From contig OZ023205.1 of NCBI GenBank assembly GCA_963995525.1, positions 66,847,298-66,911,297 on the forward strand: 64,000 bases of DNA. The letters are read 5' to 3'. The notes beneath the pieces were generated by a model. That model made no database searches. It saw nothing but the letters and a program-made list of their open reading frames with translations, and was not told the DNA's origin. Made by a program: the position numbers and the translations under genes. Positions 50,654 through 62,818 of the stretch are shown piece after piece (position 1 is the first letter of the stretch; each line of letters begins with the position of its first letter). Source of the DNA: Escarpia spicata. Lineage: Eukaryota > Annelida > Polychaeta > Sabellida > Siboglinidae.

Positions 50654-50755
50654 GTGTGTATTTACTTTTTTATGTGTGTATTTATTGTTACATGTAATTT
50701 TGTATTGGCCTTCTTTATAGATGGCAAAAGACTCAAGATGATAAAAAGTAATTTT

Positions 50756-51270
50756 CTTGTGATTTATGTACACAATCAGATCCGTCAGAAAACGTTTGGA
50801 AAAATTCATGAAATTTAGAACTTTGCAAAACTGTAGTTTTCTGTTGTACTTAGCTACATGAAATAAATAGCATTGTACTTCTTATAGTGACCACTATGTG
50901 GGAACATATTTTTAACAAATTGTCCTTGTGATTTATATGCAAAATCAAATCTAACGGAAAATTGTCGGAAAAAACATGAAATTAGAAACTTTACAAAACT
51001 GCAGTTTCTTTAATATTTCATTGATGTACATGAAACAAGCACCATTGCACCTCTATTAGTGACTGTTATCAGGAAAAAATAATTTAAAAACAATTCTTGT
51101 GATTTATAAGCAAAATTAGATCTGTCAGAAAATTTCATGAAATTTGAAACTTTACCAAGCTGTAGTTTTTTTTTTTTTTTCACTTAGATACATGAAACAA
51201 CTACCGTTGTACTTCTTATAGTGACTACTATCAGGGAAAAATGAGAAAACATTTTTTTTTACGAAACAAA
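50756..51270. repeat. Three tandem copies of a 170-bp unit
   Basis: Copies begin CTTGTGATTTATRYRC at 50756, 50925 and 51096 (spacing 169 and 171). Each has TGAAATTWGAAACTTT, a CTGTAGTTT core and ACATGAAA further on. Diverged by roughly a fifth. Confidence 0.9.
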
Positions 51271-52077
51271 ATTTTGGTCCGACCACCCTAACTGTAGACT
51301 ACATTACAGCTATGCATTAACAATTAATTTTACTTTATGCATACAATGGAAGCATACCCGATAACTAATCCTTTCCCAGATTATTATTATGAAGGTTATT
51401 TTCTCTTAGTCTTGGGCGTAGCTCATGTTGTATGTGGACGTATTGCATACGCCGGCTACATATGCCAAAGAAACGAAAGCGGGCGATAATAAGTGTGGAC
51501 GTACATATTCCCAGCATTGTTTGTAAAACAACAGTACGCTTCGTCGTGTATCACGTCATGTAAAGTTTACCGAATATAACCAATACTTTGTTCATACATA
51601 ACTTATCGTTTGTACATACATAACCCTTCGGAGCTGCCGCAATAAATGATGATATCGTGTTCGTTTATCATGCGTTTGTTAATGACGTTTGGGGTAATGG
51701 GACTAATGCGCAGTCTGCTCATGCGTCTGCTATTTTAGGGATGCTTGACAGCCCAGAAACTGGAGGGACACGAATCGTGCAGGTAACGTCAGTTTTCATG
51801 TAAATGTCGATCTTTTGATGTTATGTGTTATCATTTCTTTCTATTGTAAATCGAGTTGTTGCCGTTCGTTCAGAGCGGGTTAAGACCGTCCTAAAATCAG
51901 GTTTGACTCTCAAAACCCTGCTGTATCAGGCTCAATAATGGCATGCTAATCATAGGCCTAGGCCTGTTAAATGGCAGCTCCTTGACAACTATTAGTAGTA
52001 GTACTACGTAGCACTAGAAGCTAGATCAGGTTTCAAAAACCAGTTTACTTTAAGCAGTTACTGGGCTACCTTAGAGA

Positions 52078-52320
52078 GCGCGATGTTGTAGTAATTAGCA
52101 CATCTCCCTGGCATGCCAGCACTCCGAGTTCTAAATCGGTAGGGGCAGACATTATTGGTGTAAAATCCAGGCTCTCAACATTGGGGACCGTCACCATGTA
52201 TCCCCCGTGACTCAGAGATCATGTTAATGTCGGTCCCGTCTCAATTTGGGACGTAAAAGAACGACTGAGGTCAGCATGCACCCTAGCAGTGACCACCTTC
52301 AGTGTACATCATATCATAGA
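52078..52320 (+). mobile_element. Second tRNA-like SINE family, single copy
   Basis: GATGTTGTAGTAATTAGCAC (A-box-like) and GAGTTCTAAATCGG (degenerate B box), then a body ending ACATCATATCAT. It differs from the other SINE copies. Upstream of the Kelch gene. Confidence 0.4.
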
Positions 52321-52502
52321 AAGGTTGGTTTGGTGATAATGTTCTGAAAAAGGCTGGCTAGTTGAATGAGACCTTATAAGAGCATAACATTGTAACCACA
52401 ATATACACAGACTAGTCAGCTAAAAGAATGTTGCCGAGCACTGAAACCAAATAGAACTAGAACCGTGGCTCTTGAAGTTATGACTGTTTTTCTTTCAGCG
52501 TG

Positions 52503-52660
52503 ATGGCGCCACTGACAGACTTGAAGCAGCAGGAGAGACTATTGAGTGGAATGATAGAGCTCTTTGACAACCAGATGCTCACTGATGTTATCCTGATGGC
52601 CGAGGGCAAAGACATCGCCTGTCACCGCAGTGTTCTCGCAGCCAGCAGTCCTTACTTCAG
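52503..52660 (+). CDS. Kelch-like gene, exon with start codon (first part of BTB)
   Basis: Acceptor CTTTCAG at 52498, ATG at 52503 in a good context (GTGATGG), donor GTCTTG at 52661. Encodes 52 codons plus two bases: MAPLTDLKQQERLLSGMIEL, then the first BTB strands and the HRSVLAASSPYF helix. Confidence 0.92.
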
Positions 52661-55600
52661 GTCTTGTCACTCTTTCAGTGTCTACATGGACATGTTATAA
52701 TATCGAGGTGACCAACATAATAAAAGATGAATAGGAAGAAACAGCAAGATATACAGTATAGTATTTGTAATAAAGTCTTGTACAGGATAAACAAATATGT
52801 ATATTATGTACAGTAGATCCTGTCTTGGCTGAACGCCTCAATCTTGGTTCCCCATGACCTTCTTTTCAGTGTTTATTGACCTGCCATATATGGTTTAGGT
52901 TTTCTAGACTGAAGGGGTGGTCACTGAAGACAAGTTCTACTGTATTTTTAGATATATCTCCTGGCAGGTGCACGTCCCTCTGAGCCACACCTGTAAGACA
53001 GGCAACACAAATCCAAGTCTTGCAAATGAATCCCTATGAAGATTTAAGTCTACTGGTTTACAGCACCTGCACAAAAGGAGTCATTGACAAATTTGGATAC
53101 ACTTTGATCAGTTTTCATGATATTTGGGAACTCCTCAAATATACCGTATTCATTCTATTAAGCGTACAGTACGCTTAGCAAATATTTCAGACATGAAAAA
53201 TGTTGTGTTTTAATAAGCGTACAGGGGTGTGCACCCATTTTCTTTGGTTCCTGTGGTTTCTGAGTGCAGTCATTGCAGCAGACATGACGGGTAAGTGATT
53301 TATGCATCTCACATACGAGCAACAGGATACCAGAACACTATAAAAATCTTATAATTTTGTTCGATGTTGATTCATTACCAAGCTTTGAATCTAGTGTGAT
53401 ATTGGTAGAAATTAAAACACGATTGATTGATTTAATTCCAATTCAAGTACATAGTATATACTGTACAGACATATGCACTTAAATTGATGGATTGCACACG
53501 AAAGGGTTTCCACTTATTTCCAGTGTGGTTCCTGTTACAGATGTAGTGCGGCAAGAGGTCAACTTATACAATATACATATATACAGTTTCTGGAATTTAA
53601 AAAAACCTTAAACCAACATTTGTAACACTTGTTTTTAAAATACTGATATGATAATACTGAGATGATAATACTGATATGATAATACTGTTTCAGAATATGA
53701 TTCAACAATATCACACCTTAGTAATATAAAAAGTTACTTTGCTCTTCAGCAAGAGTGTGGTTCTTTAGATAGTTTCAATTTTTTTTTTAAACATGTTTAC
53801 TTGTTATACATTTGACAGAAGCAGGCAGCTCATTCCAGATCTTGACACATTTGTAGCAAAAATTGCTCTTGGCTACACCATGTACCATAGGCAAGCCAAA
53901 GTTATGTTCAGAATTACGAGTACAGTGGCTGTGTTGAGTGCTTACTCGAGTGAAATTGTTACACAAATATTCAGGACAACGATGGCTTCAACAGTCAAAG
54001 TTGGCATTGAGATCACTCATGGTGTCGGATGCTGCTAAAAAGTGGGTGTACGCTAATTAGGGCATGTACGCTTAATAGAACAAATACGGTATATGTAATA
54101 ATTACTCTTTGCACATGTTTTAAACTGATAATACCTATAACTGTTATAAAGGCAGTCATAGTTACTATTAGCCCCATCTCCCCTATGAATGCTGCACATA
54201 TCCGTATAATAAATATCCATAGTAGCCCCATCTCCCCTATGATTTTGTATATTATTCTTGTTACACTTAATTCTGTTTCCCCTTTTACATGTCATAGCCT
54301 AACCTTTTTGCAATTGGCAATTAGCCCCGTCTCCCTATGAGTGTGCCATTTATTCACATTGTATGTAGCCCCTTCCTCCACTATACATAATGCAGATAAC
54401 ATGTTAAATGAAATAATATACAAATTAAAATGTGGCCATCTTCCACCTGTATAGGGCTATGTTCACAAACAACGTGATGGAAATGACAGCGGACCGGGTC
54501 GAGTTGCAGTACATTGACATGGAGTCCCTCCAAGCCATTGTCGACTATATGTACAGAGGCAGTATCAACATAGACGAGGGGTGTGTTCAAAACATCTTCA
54601 CGACCGCCAGTCTGTTTGAGATGGTCCCTCTGTGTGAACTGTGCGCTGTGTTCATGATGGGAGAGTTGTGTGTCGCCAACTGCGTTGGTCTCTACCAGTT
54701 CTCCTCGTTTCATCACAGCAAAATGTTGAAGACGGCAAGTAAGAATTATGTCGTGGAATATTTCGGCGAACTAGCGCAGTCCAGCAGCGATCTGCTCGAA
54801 TTGTCGTTTGCCGACTTGGCAGAGGTGATCAGTGATGATAATCTGAATGTGAATGCAGAGGAGATGGTGTTTGACACAGTGATTAAGTGGATCGAGTATG
54901 ACTTGCCCGATCGACGTCAATATCTCTCCCAGCTGTTTCGATTGGTACGATTTGTTCTGATCCCAGAAGGCTACATATCAGATGTTGTTTGCAGCAATGA
55001 ACTCATTGCCAGTGATACCTTTTGCATGGCACACCTGTCGATGGTGAAGTTATTCCGACTGACGAAAGGTGGCGCCACTGAGGAGACGGAGGAGACTGAC
55101 GCCGATTTTGACCTGAACACATATCCAAGACTTGGCATGTACAATGCAAAGATGATGGTGTTCACTGGCGGTTCTCAGGATCGCCACACGAGGGCGCTAA
55201 CATGCTACGATCCGAAAACACGAAAAAACTACTACGCAATACCGTTGCACGTCAGTTTCGATTTCAAATATCGCATTGATTACCACCGGACGATCGTGAC
55301 CGATGATAACAAGATCTACCTGATTGGAGGAATCTTCTATGAGGACCATCACTTTGAGACAGCAGGACCAGCGTTGAATGAGGTGAAGATGTTTGATCCC
55401 TATCGCAACCAGTGGATCGACTGTGCACCGTTGCTACGGCAACGGTGTGCACACGCGGTTGCCCACGAAAACGGTGCCATTTTTGTGACAGGAGGCAAGA
55501 TGGAGTATCCTGGTGGAGAAGCGATGTCATCGGTCGAACGGTACGACATCGCCACCGATAGATGGCACTATGTGTCTGACATGCCCGTTCGCCTCTGTCA

Positions 55601-56126
55601 TCATGTCGCTCAAGTGCACCAGGGCAAGATTCTTGTTTTGGGTGGCATGCTCAATGAGACAGAGGCGACGAACATCTTTCTCCGTTACGACATCTCGCAC
55701 AATTCCTGGCAGTTGCTCGACAACCGGATGCGTGTGCCACGAGCCGAGTTTGGTGTGACAGTTCTCAACAACGAACTTTATGTGATTGGTGGCTGTAATG
55801 GCTACCTGAAGATCAGCTCTGTCGAGATTCTAAACCTGGTGACAGAAAGATGGCGATTCGGTCCCGACTTCCCTGAGGATCGCAAATCGATGGTGGCCGT
55901 CACATACGAAGACAGTGTGATTGTGTGCGGCGGCATCCGGACTTTGATTTCACGCATGAGTCGAATGCCACGAGTCGTCGAAACACGGGACATGTGGAAG
56001 TTTGACCCGACATTGGGCGTCTGGAGCAGGGAGGCAAAGCTTGTGCAGTACGCAAACACGCACGCATGCGTCGTGGCAGAGATGAACACAAAGCGACTGC
56101 ACGAGAGTGAATACGTCAGTCGATGA
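52503..56126 (+). CDS. BTB-BACK-Kelch protein, KLHL40/41-like, complete
   Basis: Join of 52503-52660 and 54455-56126; 1830 bp, 609 aa. The intron splits an Arg codon inside the BTB domain. BTB, about residues 15-120: LTDVILMAEGKDIACHRSVL, then AASSPYFRAMF across the junction. BACK, about 125-230: NYVVEYFGELAQSSSDLLEL. Kelch region, about 285-600: six GG-containing blades (FTGGS, LIGGI, VTGGK, VLGGM, VIGGC, VCGG). Proteins of this build usually bind CUL3 through BTB-BACK and recruit ubiquitination substrates through the Kelch propeller. The last blades (VPRAEFGVTVLNNELYVIGG; MWKFDPTLGVWSREAKLVQY) are closest in my memory to KLHL40/KLHL41, which are muscle proteins in vertebrates; that assignment is tentative. 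A 5'-untranslated exon is likely: an acceptor lies 4 bases before the ATG, and a donor (CAG, then GTAACG) at 51783 is a candidate partner. Confidence 0.93.
53142..54091. mobile_element. 950-bp DNA transposon remnant with long inverted repeats (Kelch gene intron)
   Basis: Ends TACCGTATTCATTCTATTAA... and the reverse complement of ...TTAATAGAACAAATACGGTA match in about 23 of 25 bases, and both flanks are TA, as for Tc1/mariner-type insertion. The AAGCGTAC motif recurs inside both ends (53159-53175 is a palindrome around it). An 81-codon open frame at 53793 shows no recognised transposase. Confidence 0.65.
54165..54380. repeat. Dispersed 18-bp repeat in the Kelch gene intron
   Basis: AGCCCCATCTCCCCTATGA occurs at 54171 and 54224, with shorter variants AGCCCCGTCTCCCTATGA at 54323 and AGCCCCTTCCTCC at 54367, about 50-100 bp apart, just upstream of the last-exon acceptor. 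Confidence 0.7.
54455..56126 (+). CDS. Kelch-like gene, last exon (rest of BTB, BACK, Kelch)
   Basis: Acceptor CTGTATAG; continues RAMFTNNVMEMTADRVELQY and stays open to TGA at 56124-56126. Codon usage is visibly more GC-rich than the surrounding sequence, consistent with a real coding exon. Confidence 0.95.
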
Positions 56127-58394
56127 GTGTTGTAACGTGCGAGTTAGTTACAACTGTAAGTCGTCCTTGTAGTAAACAAATACAGATGTGGTGTATTGTA
56201 ACGAGGGTACATGAACACTAATTGATTACAGCATATATATAATATACACATATATATTATATGTATGTATGTATACATACTTTTGTATTTACAGTAAACT
56301 TACCAAGACGTTCTTCACCTATGGTATCCAGGCCCTGACAACTGACAATTCTTGCAAGCACATTGAGAATGCAGTCGTGTTTAATATTATTTAATATTTA
56401 TAGACATCTCTTCTACATCAAAAGAGTCATAAATGTAATCATAATGACCTGTTTGTTATCATACTTGTGTGTGTGTAGTCATTGCTGAACTCGACCCTGT
56501 GTAATTCTTAGTGATACGACCAGTGCTTTGTAGACCTTTTACTGCTATAGCTTTTGTTGAGGTGTCATCTTCCAAGATCTGTTGTGTTTTGTTTTGAGTG
56601 CAATTTTGGTGCTTCTGTGTGAAGTTAAATGCTGCAGTTGGATTGGTTTCACAGTGAACTTATTAATCATTGACCAAGTGTAACAAAAGGCTGCATGTGT
56701 AAATACCACACCCAGCGAATAATGGTATTTAAACACACTTCCTTCTTTATATTTTATGCACTTGTTGTTAGACCCATTTTGCAAAGAAATGAAACTAACC
56801 TGTATCCATTGGTACATGCTAACTTATTTGTATAAATTTCATATTTACTTTCAAATGGCGAAATCATCAGAAAACAGAATAAATTATTTATTACGTGGTC
56901 CGGTCTAAATTGAGTAGAAAAAGGCAAAGTGGTCATGCTCTACATATACTGTAGCATAATGTATCTAAACTGTTGTAAATTATCACATCTAGTGATCAAA
57001 ATCGATTATTTTGGATGATTTAAAAAGTGTGCACTTTTATTAAGCTGATTGCGCATATTAAGTTATTTACAAGCAATAAATCTGATCACCAATGAACCTG
57101 ACTTGCTAAGGGCTGAGTCAGTTGAGGAGGAAGTTTCAACCACCTCATTAATGGTAGTCTGCTATAGACAGTTATAATGTTGCTGTTGGATAATTTGTAC
57201 ATGAATTTATTACTGCTTGAGCAGACTTGGCAAACGACTGCATGTGTAAATCTGTGATGCCATGACGGATTTTAATTTTGATGGGCGATGATGAGCGGAT
57301 TAGAACTTTTCCTTGTCACACACAGGTGTGGAAAAGTAAAAATTTTTGCATTTTAAGAAACTATTTTCTATTTACAAATAAAACATTTTGTTGGGTGTAT
57401 AATATGTATCTGATATATGCTTTGGATTCAGGAAAACCAAACTTGTGGCCTCGTGTATAATTATCACACACTAAAGTAGGAAACATTTTTTGCATTTGAG
57501 AGGACTAGTTCCGATTTACAAATATTGTCGGCTGTAAATTATTTAAATATGATATATGCTATGGATTCAAAAAAACAAAGCTTGTGGCAATGCATATAAT
57601 TATCAACTTGATGAATACCAAAATCATATTAAATGTGGATCCTTATTTTATTACACAATAATAGTATAAACATAATAATAGTATAAACATACATGTCGTG
57701 TTGTGAACATGTTAAATATCATCTTGTGGAAATAAACACTGAATAAACAATAGCTTTGTATGGTTGACATTTCCATGCACACACACATGCATGCACACAC
57801 GTGCACACATGCAGAACACCCATACATACACAAACATAAAATAACTGCATAAATAACATAAATGAAACAATTGTAAATAGAAAATACTCTACCCTGATTG
57901 CCAAAGTAAAGATTTAAAATAGCACCACACTAAGAACGGTAGAGGTTTACATTTCTTGTTGGTGATTTCCAGTGCAGACATTGTAATATCTGGAACTACT
58001 TAAAACATGTTTAATACTTCAGACCCTGCACCAAATCAACAAAGCTGGGATTCTTTTACCTCCTTCAAATCTGATTAATGGTTCATCTTTCACCACATTA
58101 ATGGTTCACATTTAACCAGATCAGTTAATGGTCCATATTTAACAAGCTTTAAAAATATTGTCATTGTAAGCAAAAATTGCTAGATGGCAACCGGACAAAC
58201 AAAAGTGTCCATATTCAACATCATACCAGTGAAATGTCTGCAAACCGTCTAAAAAAAAAATTCATGCATACATTTCTTATACATGCTGGTAACATCTTTA
58301 AAGTTCCATTTTAAATACATCAATAATGTAACAATGGCCACATCAGTGTCTTTACTAATAATACATCAGAAACACAGTATCCTTATATATGACA
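56127..58394. other. Kelch gene 3' region and AT-rich intergenic DNA
   Basis: No gene is recognised. It includes a TA-rich stretch at 56235-56280 and a diverged tandem duplication of about 140 bp (TGATATATGCTTTGGATTCA at 57410 and TGATATATGCTATGGATTCA at 57549). 57775-57810 is CA-rich. An AATAAA at 56879 or 57075 may end the Kelch transcript. Confidence 0.55.
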
Positions 58395-58570
58395 GCATCC
58401 GTGATGTCACAAGATGGCGGTATATGTGATGTCACAAGATGACAGCATCCATGATGTAAAAAGGTGGCATCCGTGATGTCACAAGATAACAGCACCTGTG
58501 ATATCACAAGATGGCAGCATCTGTGATATCACAAGATGGCAGCACCTGTGATGTCACAAGATGGCCATAT
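58395..58570. repeat. About 26-bp tandem repeat, 7 copies
   Basis: Units close to GATGTCACAAGATGGCAGCA with a few spacer bases (CCTGT, TCTGT, TCCGT). TGATGTCA in each unit resembles a CRE/AP-1 half-palindrome. Confidence 0.9.
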
Positions 58571-59362
58571 CAATTTTTAATGATGTACATTCATTTTAAC
58601 CCTGCAGTTTGTATTTAAGAAACTATGACATTCCAGAGAGTTATTTTATAGGAAATACCAGGTAGTGCCAATACCTTTTTATTTTACTTAATGAGTGACA
58701 TACTTTTTATTACATGACCAAATTAAATAAGCTTTTTTCTTTCAACCGAGTAGTTAAAACAGACTTTGGTAGAGTAACCTAACTTGTTATATGCAGGGCT
58801 TCAAGCTACAGAATTACCGAAAGTATTGTACCGATGAGATACTGAGGACAGACATTCTTCTTTGGCTGTGTATCACCAAAATGGCCCAAACAGGCTTGGA
58901 GTCTCACAGCTCTGTGTGATGTGTCCAAACTTCTCCTGCTGTCACATATCTGAGAAATTCTGCTTCAAGCTGCGGGTCATTGTGGATGATACTTTCTGCG
59001 ACTGTTGTTACGCCAGACCTAAAAACAAAAATATTTCACAATTCCAGTGTGCAGCCACATTACTAAAAAACACAAACAGACAATCCACATTTTTTTTGGA
59101 AATCCTTATTGTTGACTTGAACTCTTGTGCATTTGCTCCCAATGCGAAACTTGAACATTTCCCAAATGTTATACATGTGGGGAAAATTGGGGCATGCCCG
59201 CACTGTGGGGTAAAACCACAAACCTCATCATTAACCACCATGGATTTCAGAAATGTTTTTATTCAATAGCACCTTACATACAAACAAACAAATGAACTTG
59301 TGAATTGATGTATTAAAAGACACTATAAAATACCATGATTTTGGAAAAGTTAATCACAAACG

Positions 59363-59500
59363 GGGCACAGTGGCCGAGTGTTAGAGTGCCAGATTCTCGA
59401 CTGGAGGGACCGGGGTTCGAACCCCAGTACCGGCTGGGCGGTGGTTTGGTACTGGTTCGGCTGCTGTGTCGAAACTTGGTACAATGAAGCCAAGGCCCCA
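59363..59500 (+). mobile_element. tRNA-like head next to the RTE element
   Basis: GTGGCCGAGTGTTAGAGTGC (A-box region) and GGGGTTCGAACCCC (intact B box) resemble a tRNA-Ser/Leu-type gene, but no acceptor stem pairs. It is best read as a SINE head or as a tRNA-derived 5' end joined to the LINE that follows. Confidence 0.5.
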
Positions 59501-59589
59501 GTCCCTAGCAGCATCGAAAAAGTCTATGCAAAGGAAGTGGCTCGGGTCAACTAGGGCTACGTGCAAGGGGTGCTCAGAATCGCTGGGTC

Positions 59590-62500
59590 AAGAAGAGCCG
59601 CCGAGAGAAGGTAAGTAGACTGAAGATAGCAACAGATAACGTAAGAACACTACTAAGAGATGAACAGATACAAGAACTGGAGGAAGAACTTAGGGAAACC
59701 AGGTTGGTAACTTGGTATGGGATGTGATCAGGATCGGAGAAGTCAGAAGAAGAGAGGAATGCTTCACTACCCTACAAAGCGGCCACCTACTATACGATTC
59801 CATGCCGAATAACGGCCAAGCAGGAGTAGGCTTTCACATAAACAAGAAACGGAAAGACAATATAGTGAGGGTTAACAGCATCAGCCCCAGAGTAGCAGAA
59901 CTTGTTCCATGCTAACAAAGTGCTACAAAATGAAGATAGTATGAGTATATGCACCAACAACATCATACTTAGAAGAAGACACAGACAACTTCTACAACGA
60001 CATGGATGAGACCTTAGAAAAGCCAACCCACTACAAGATAGTGATGGGAGACTTTAATGTGCAAGTAGGGAAATGAACAAACATTTTGAAAACAACAACA
60101 GGCAAATTTGGCCTAAGTGAGAGAAATGAAAGAGGCGACACCTTGGTAGAATGGGCAACATCAAGAAAGTACAAAATCATGAATACTATGTTCCAGAAGA
60201 AAGCAGGGAGGAGATGGACGTGGAAAAGCCCAAATGGAGAAACGAAGAACGAAATGGACTACATCCCGACAAACAGACCAGACATGGTCACTGACATAAC
60301 TGTCATCAACCAAGTCAACATCGGAAGTGACCACAGAATGGTAATGAGCAACATCAAACTGGACGTCAAGGCTGAAAGGAAGAAGTTGATAAACAAGAGA
60401 CCACCGAGTGCAGATACCACACAAATTGGAAGAAAAAAGATCAAATTCCAACTCGAACTGCGAAATCGATTCAAGACACTACAGAAACTAGATGACATTG
60501 ACACTATAAGTGAAAACATCACTGAGATGAGCCATCTAAGTGCAACAAGTGAAGCCAGAGCAATCAACTGGCACGTAGTGAGTGATGAGAATACTGTCAC
60601 CGACACGAGCACTAATGAAGAAATAATGAGAAATGGTAGATAACGGCAAATATAAAAAATAGAGCATATAGAAATATGCAAGACCATCAAAAGGAAAGCA
60701 AAGGAGGACATCAGGAAGTACAAAGAAGAGATCATACGAGAAACAATTATGTCATCAAAGAGCCTGAAGAAAGCTAGAAGAACGCAGGCATTAGGCTGAG
60801 ACAGACTGATTACACCTCTAGACCAGCAGGGTAGAGAAATACAAGACCAAGATATGATCATGGAACGAATAGAGGAATTCTACACCAAGCTATATGTCGG
60901 TGAACACAATACCATAATTCACACTGACCCAAAATAACAACTAGGGCGCATCTAGAATCATTGGACGCGAGTTCCCATCCATTGAATCTATTTACCATGC
61001 TCGCTGTGCGCGAAAATCCAAGAGCATTGTACGGGATACTACCCACCCAGCCAACCATCTCTTTGAACTTCTTCCCTCTGACAAGCGCTATAGAAGTATT
61101 AAGACAAGGACCACTAGATTTATAAATAGTTTTTATCCGCAGGCTGTGAGTCGCTTGAACCGTGAGATGCCATGATACTGTTTTCAGTCGGTTTAGATTA
61201 TATGTCACCATGCTAAATTTTTTATTTATTTATTTATTAACTTGACTACATCTATGTACATTTTAACTGTCAGCTTAGTTTTTATATCATCAGCTATATT
61301 TAACTACATGTATACTTTTTTACTTTTTAGGTAATGTTCAGACTATTAATATTATGTTATCAAGTTCACTTTATGTCAATAGATGTACGACTGTCTTAAA
61401 ATATGTTGGCAGTTGGCCTTGGTTTAAATTCTCTAAAATGCTACATGGTAATAAACAGTCTGAATCTGAACAGGTACCAGAGATACCACCATGGGAGGTG
61501 GAAGCAGCGGTAAGAGGTGGTATCTTCTCCTGCTTTTAATGTTTACATGTTCATTGCCTGCTGTCTTCCCATTCTTCATACCTCTTAGCAAAGATGGTGA
61601 TAATCTTCAAGAAGCAAAATAAGAAATACTTAAAGAACTACAGAACAATATGTCTGTTATCAAACATCTACAAATTACTCACAAAGATATTAACGAATAG
61701 GCTAAATCTACTCGACGAAAACCAACCACGAGAGCAAGCATGATTCAGAAGCAAGTACACAATGACAGATCACACACACATCATAAACCTACTGAAAGAG
61801 AAGTGCCGAGAATACAATATCCAGCTCTGCTTTCTTCAACTACCAGAAGGCTCGGTGCACACTCAAGCAATACTAACCTCCTTTCAAGAACAGGGGATCA
61901 AAGACGTATACACCAAACTGCTGAAAGACTTCAATACTAACAGCTCGGTGACAGTCCACCTACACAAAAAGAGCAACAAGATCAACATCAAGAGAGGAGT
62001 ACAACAGGGTGACACCATATATGTCTCAGCCATTTCCGCTTCACCGACGACATATTCATATGTGCTACACCACCGCAAGAACTACAAAACATGCTGCAGG
62101 AGCTAGCTGATGAAAGTGAAAAACAAAATCTCAAGATGAACATCTTGAAGACAAAAGTGATGCTAGAAAATGACACACCAATATATATCAACACCACACA
62201 GATAGAGAACGTTGAAAGCTACGTCTATCTGGGACAGCAATACAGTATCAGAGACAAAAAGCAAGACAAGGAGAATCAAAGAAGAATCACCGCTGGCTGG
62301 ACAGCATTCGCCAAACAATGCTACATCTTCAAGGGTAACTTTGGAACCTGCTTGAAGAGACAAATCTTCAACTCATGCGTACTTCCAACGATGACATACG
62401 GCATGGAAACATGGGCACTCACCATCCAGGCAAAGAACAAGATAGCAGCTTCACAAACAAAGATGGAAAGAAGTATATTAAACATCACATATCGGGAGAG

Positions 62501-62818
62501 AGAAACAAAAACCTGGGCAAGAGAGAAAACAAAGATCACAGACGTGATAGAACAAATCAGAAGACAGAAATGGACCTGGGCAGGGCACATCAAGAGACTA
62601 CAAGATAACCAATGGACATCGTGTATCAGAATGTGGAGATGTTACGAAGGGAAACGATCTAGAGGAAGACCGGTGAGACGGCAGAGTGATGAACTAGATG
62701 AGTACTGGAAGGGCACCATCTGGCAGAGAATGGCGCAAAACAGGCAGATTTGAAAACGACCTGCTGAGGCCTTCGCCCAACCACAGTACACTACGGCTGC
62801 ACAATGATGATGATGATG
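59590..62818 (+). mobile_element. Degenerate RTE-type LINE (endonuclease and reverse transcriptase)
   Basis: Pieces in shifting frames match an RTE/BovB-like ORF. AP endonuclease: IGEVRRREECFTTLQSGHLL, then VYAPTTS, then IVMGDFNVQVG, then RWTWKSPNGETKNEMDYI, then NIGSDHRMVMSN. After a linker, the RT part: RGVQQGDT, then LKMNILKTKVML, then VESYVYLGQQ, then VLPTMTYGMETWAL, then the C-terminal KWTWAGHIKRLQDNQWTS and RPVRRQSDEL. Stops and frameshifts make it dead. The 3' end is a (GAT)n microsatellite at 62803-62818, typical of RTE elements. A foreign segment lies at about 60925-61465. Confidence 0.85.
60925..61465 (+). mobile_element. LINE 3' tail nested inside the RTE copy
   Basis: Plus-strand sequence encodes, with one frameshift, SIYHARCARKSKSIVRDTTH, then LFELLPSDKRYRSIKTRTTR, then FINSFYPQAVSRLN, the typical C-terminal tail of L2/CR1-group LINEs. 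The RTE frame stops near TIIHTDP and resumes at EVPEIPPWEVEAA (about 61470), so this is an insertion of about 540 bp. Confidence 0.65.

Noticed and set aside
58862..59269. 135-codon plus-strand open frame with several Cys
   Set aside because: No recognised domain, no splice or neighbour support; the opposite strand reads more like protein in one part.
59363..59440. Functional tRNA gene
   Set aside because: Good B box, but no acceptor-stem pairing and no clear anticodon arm; it sits next to a LINE.
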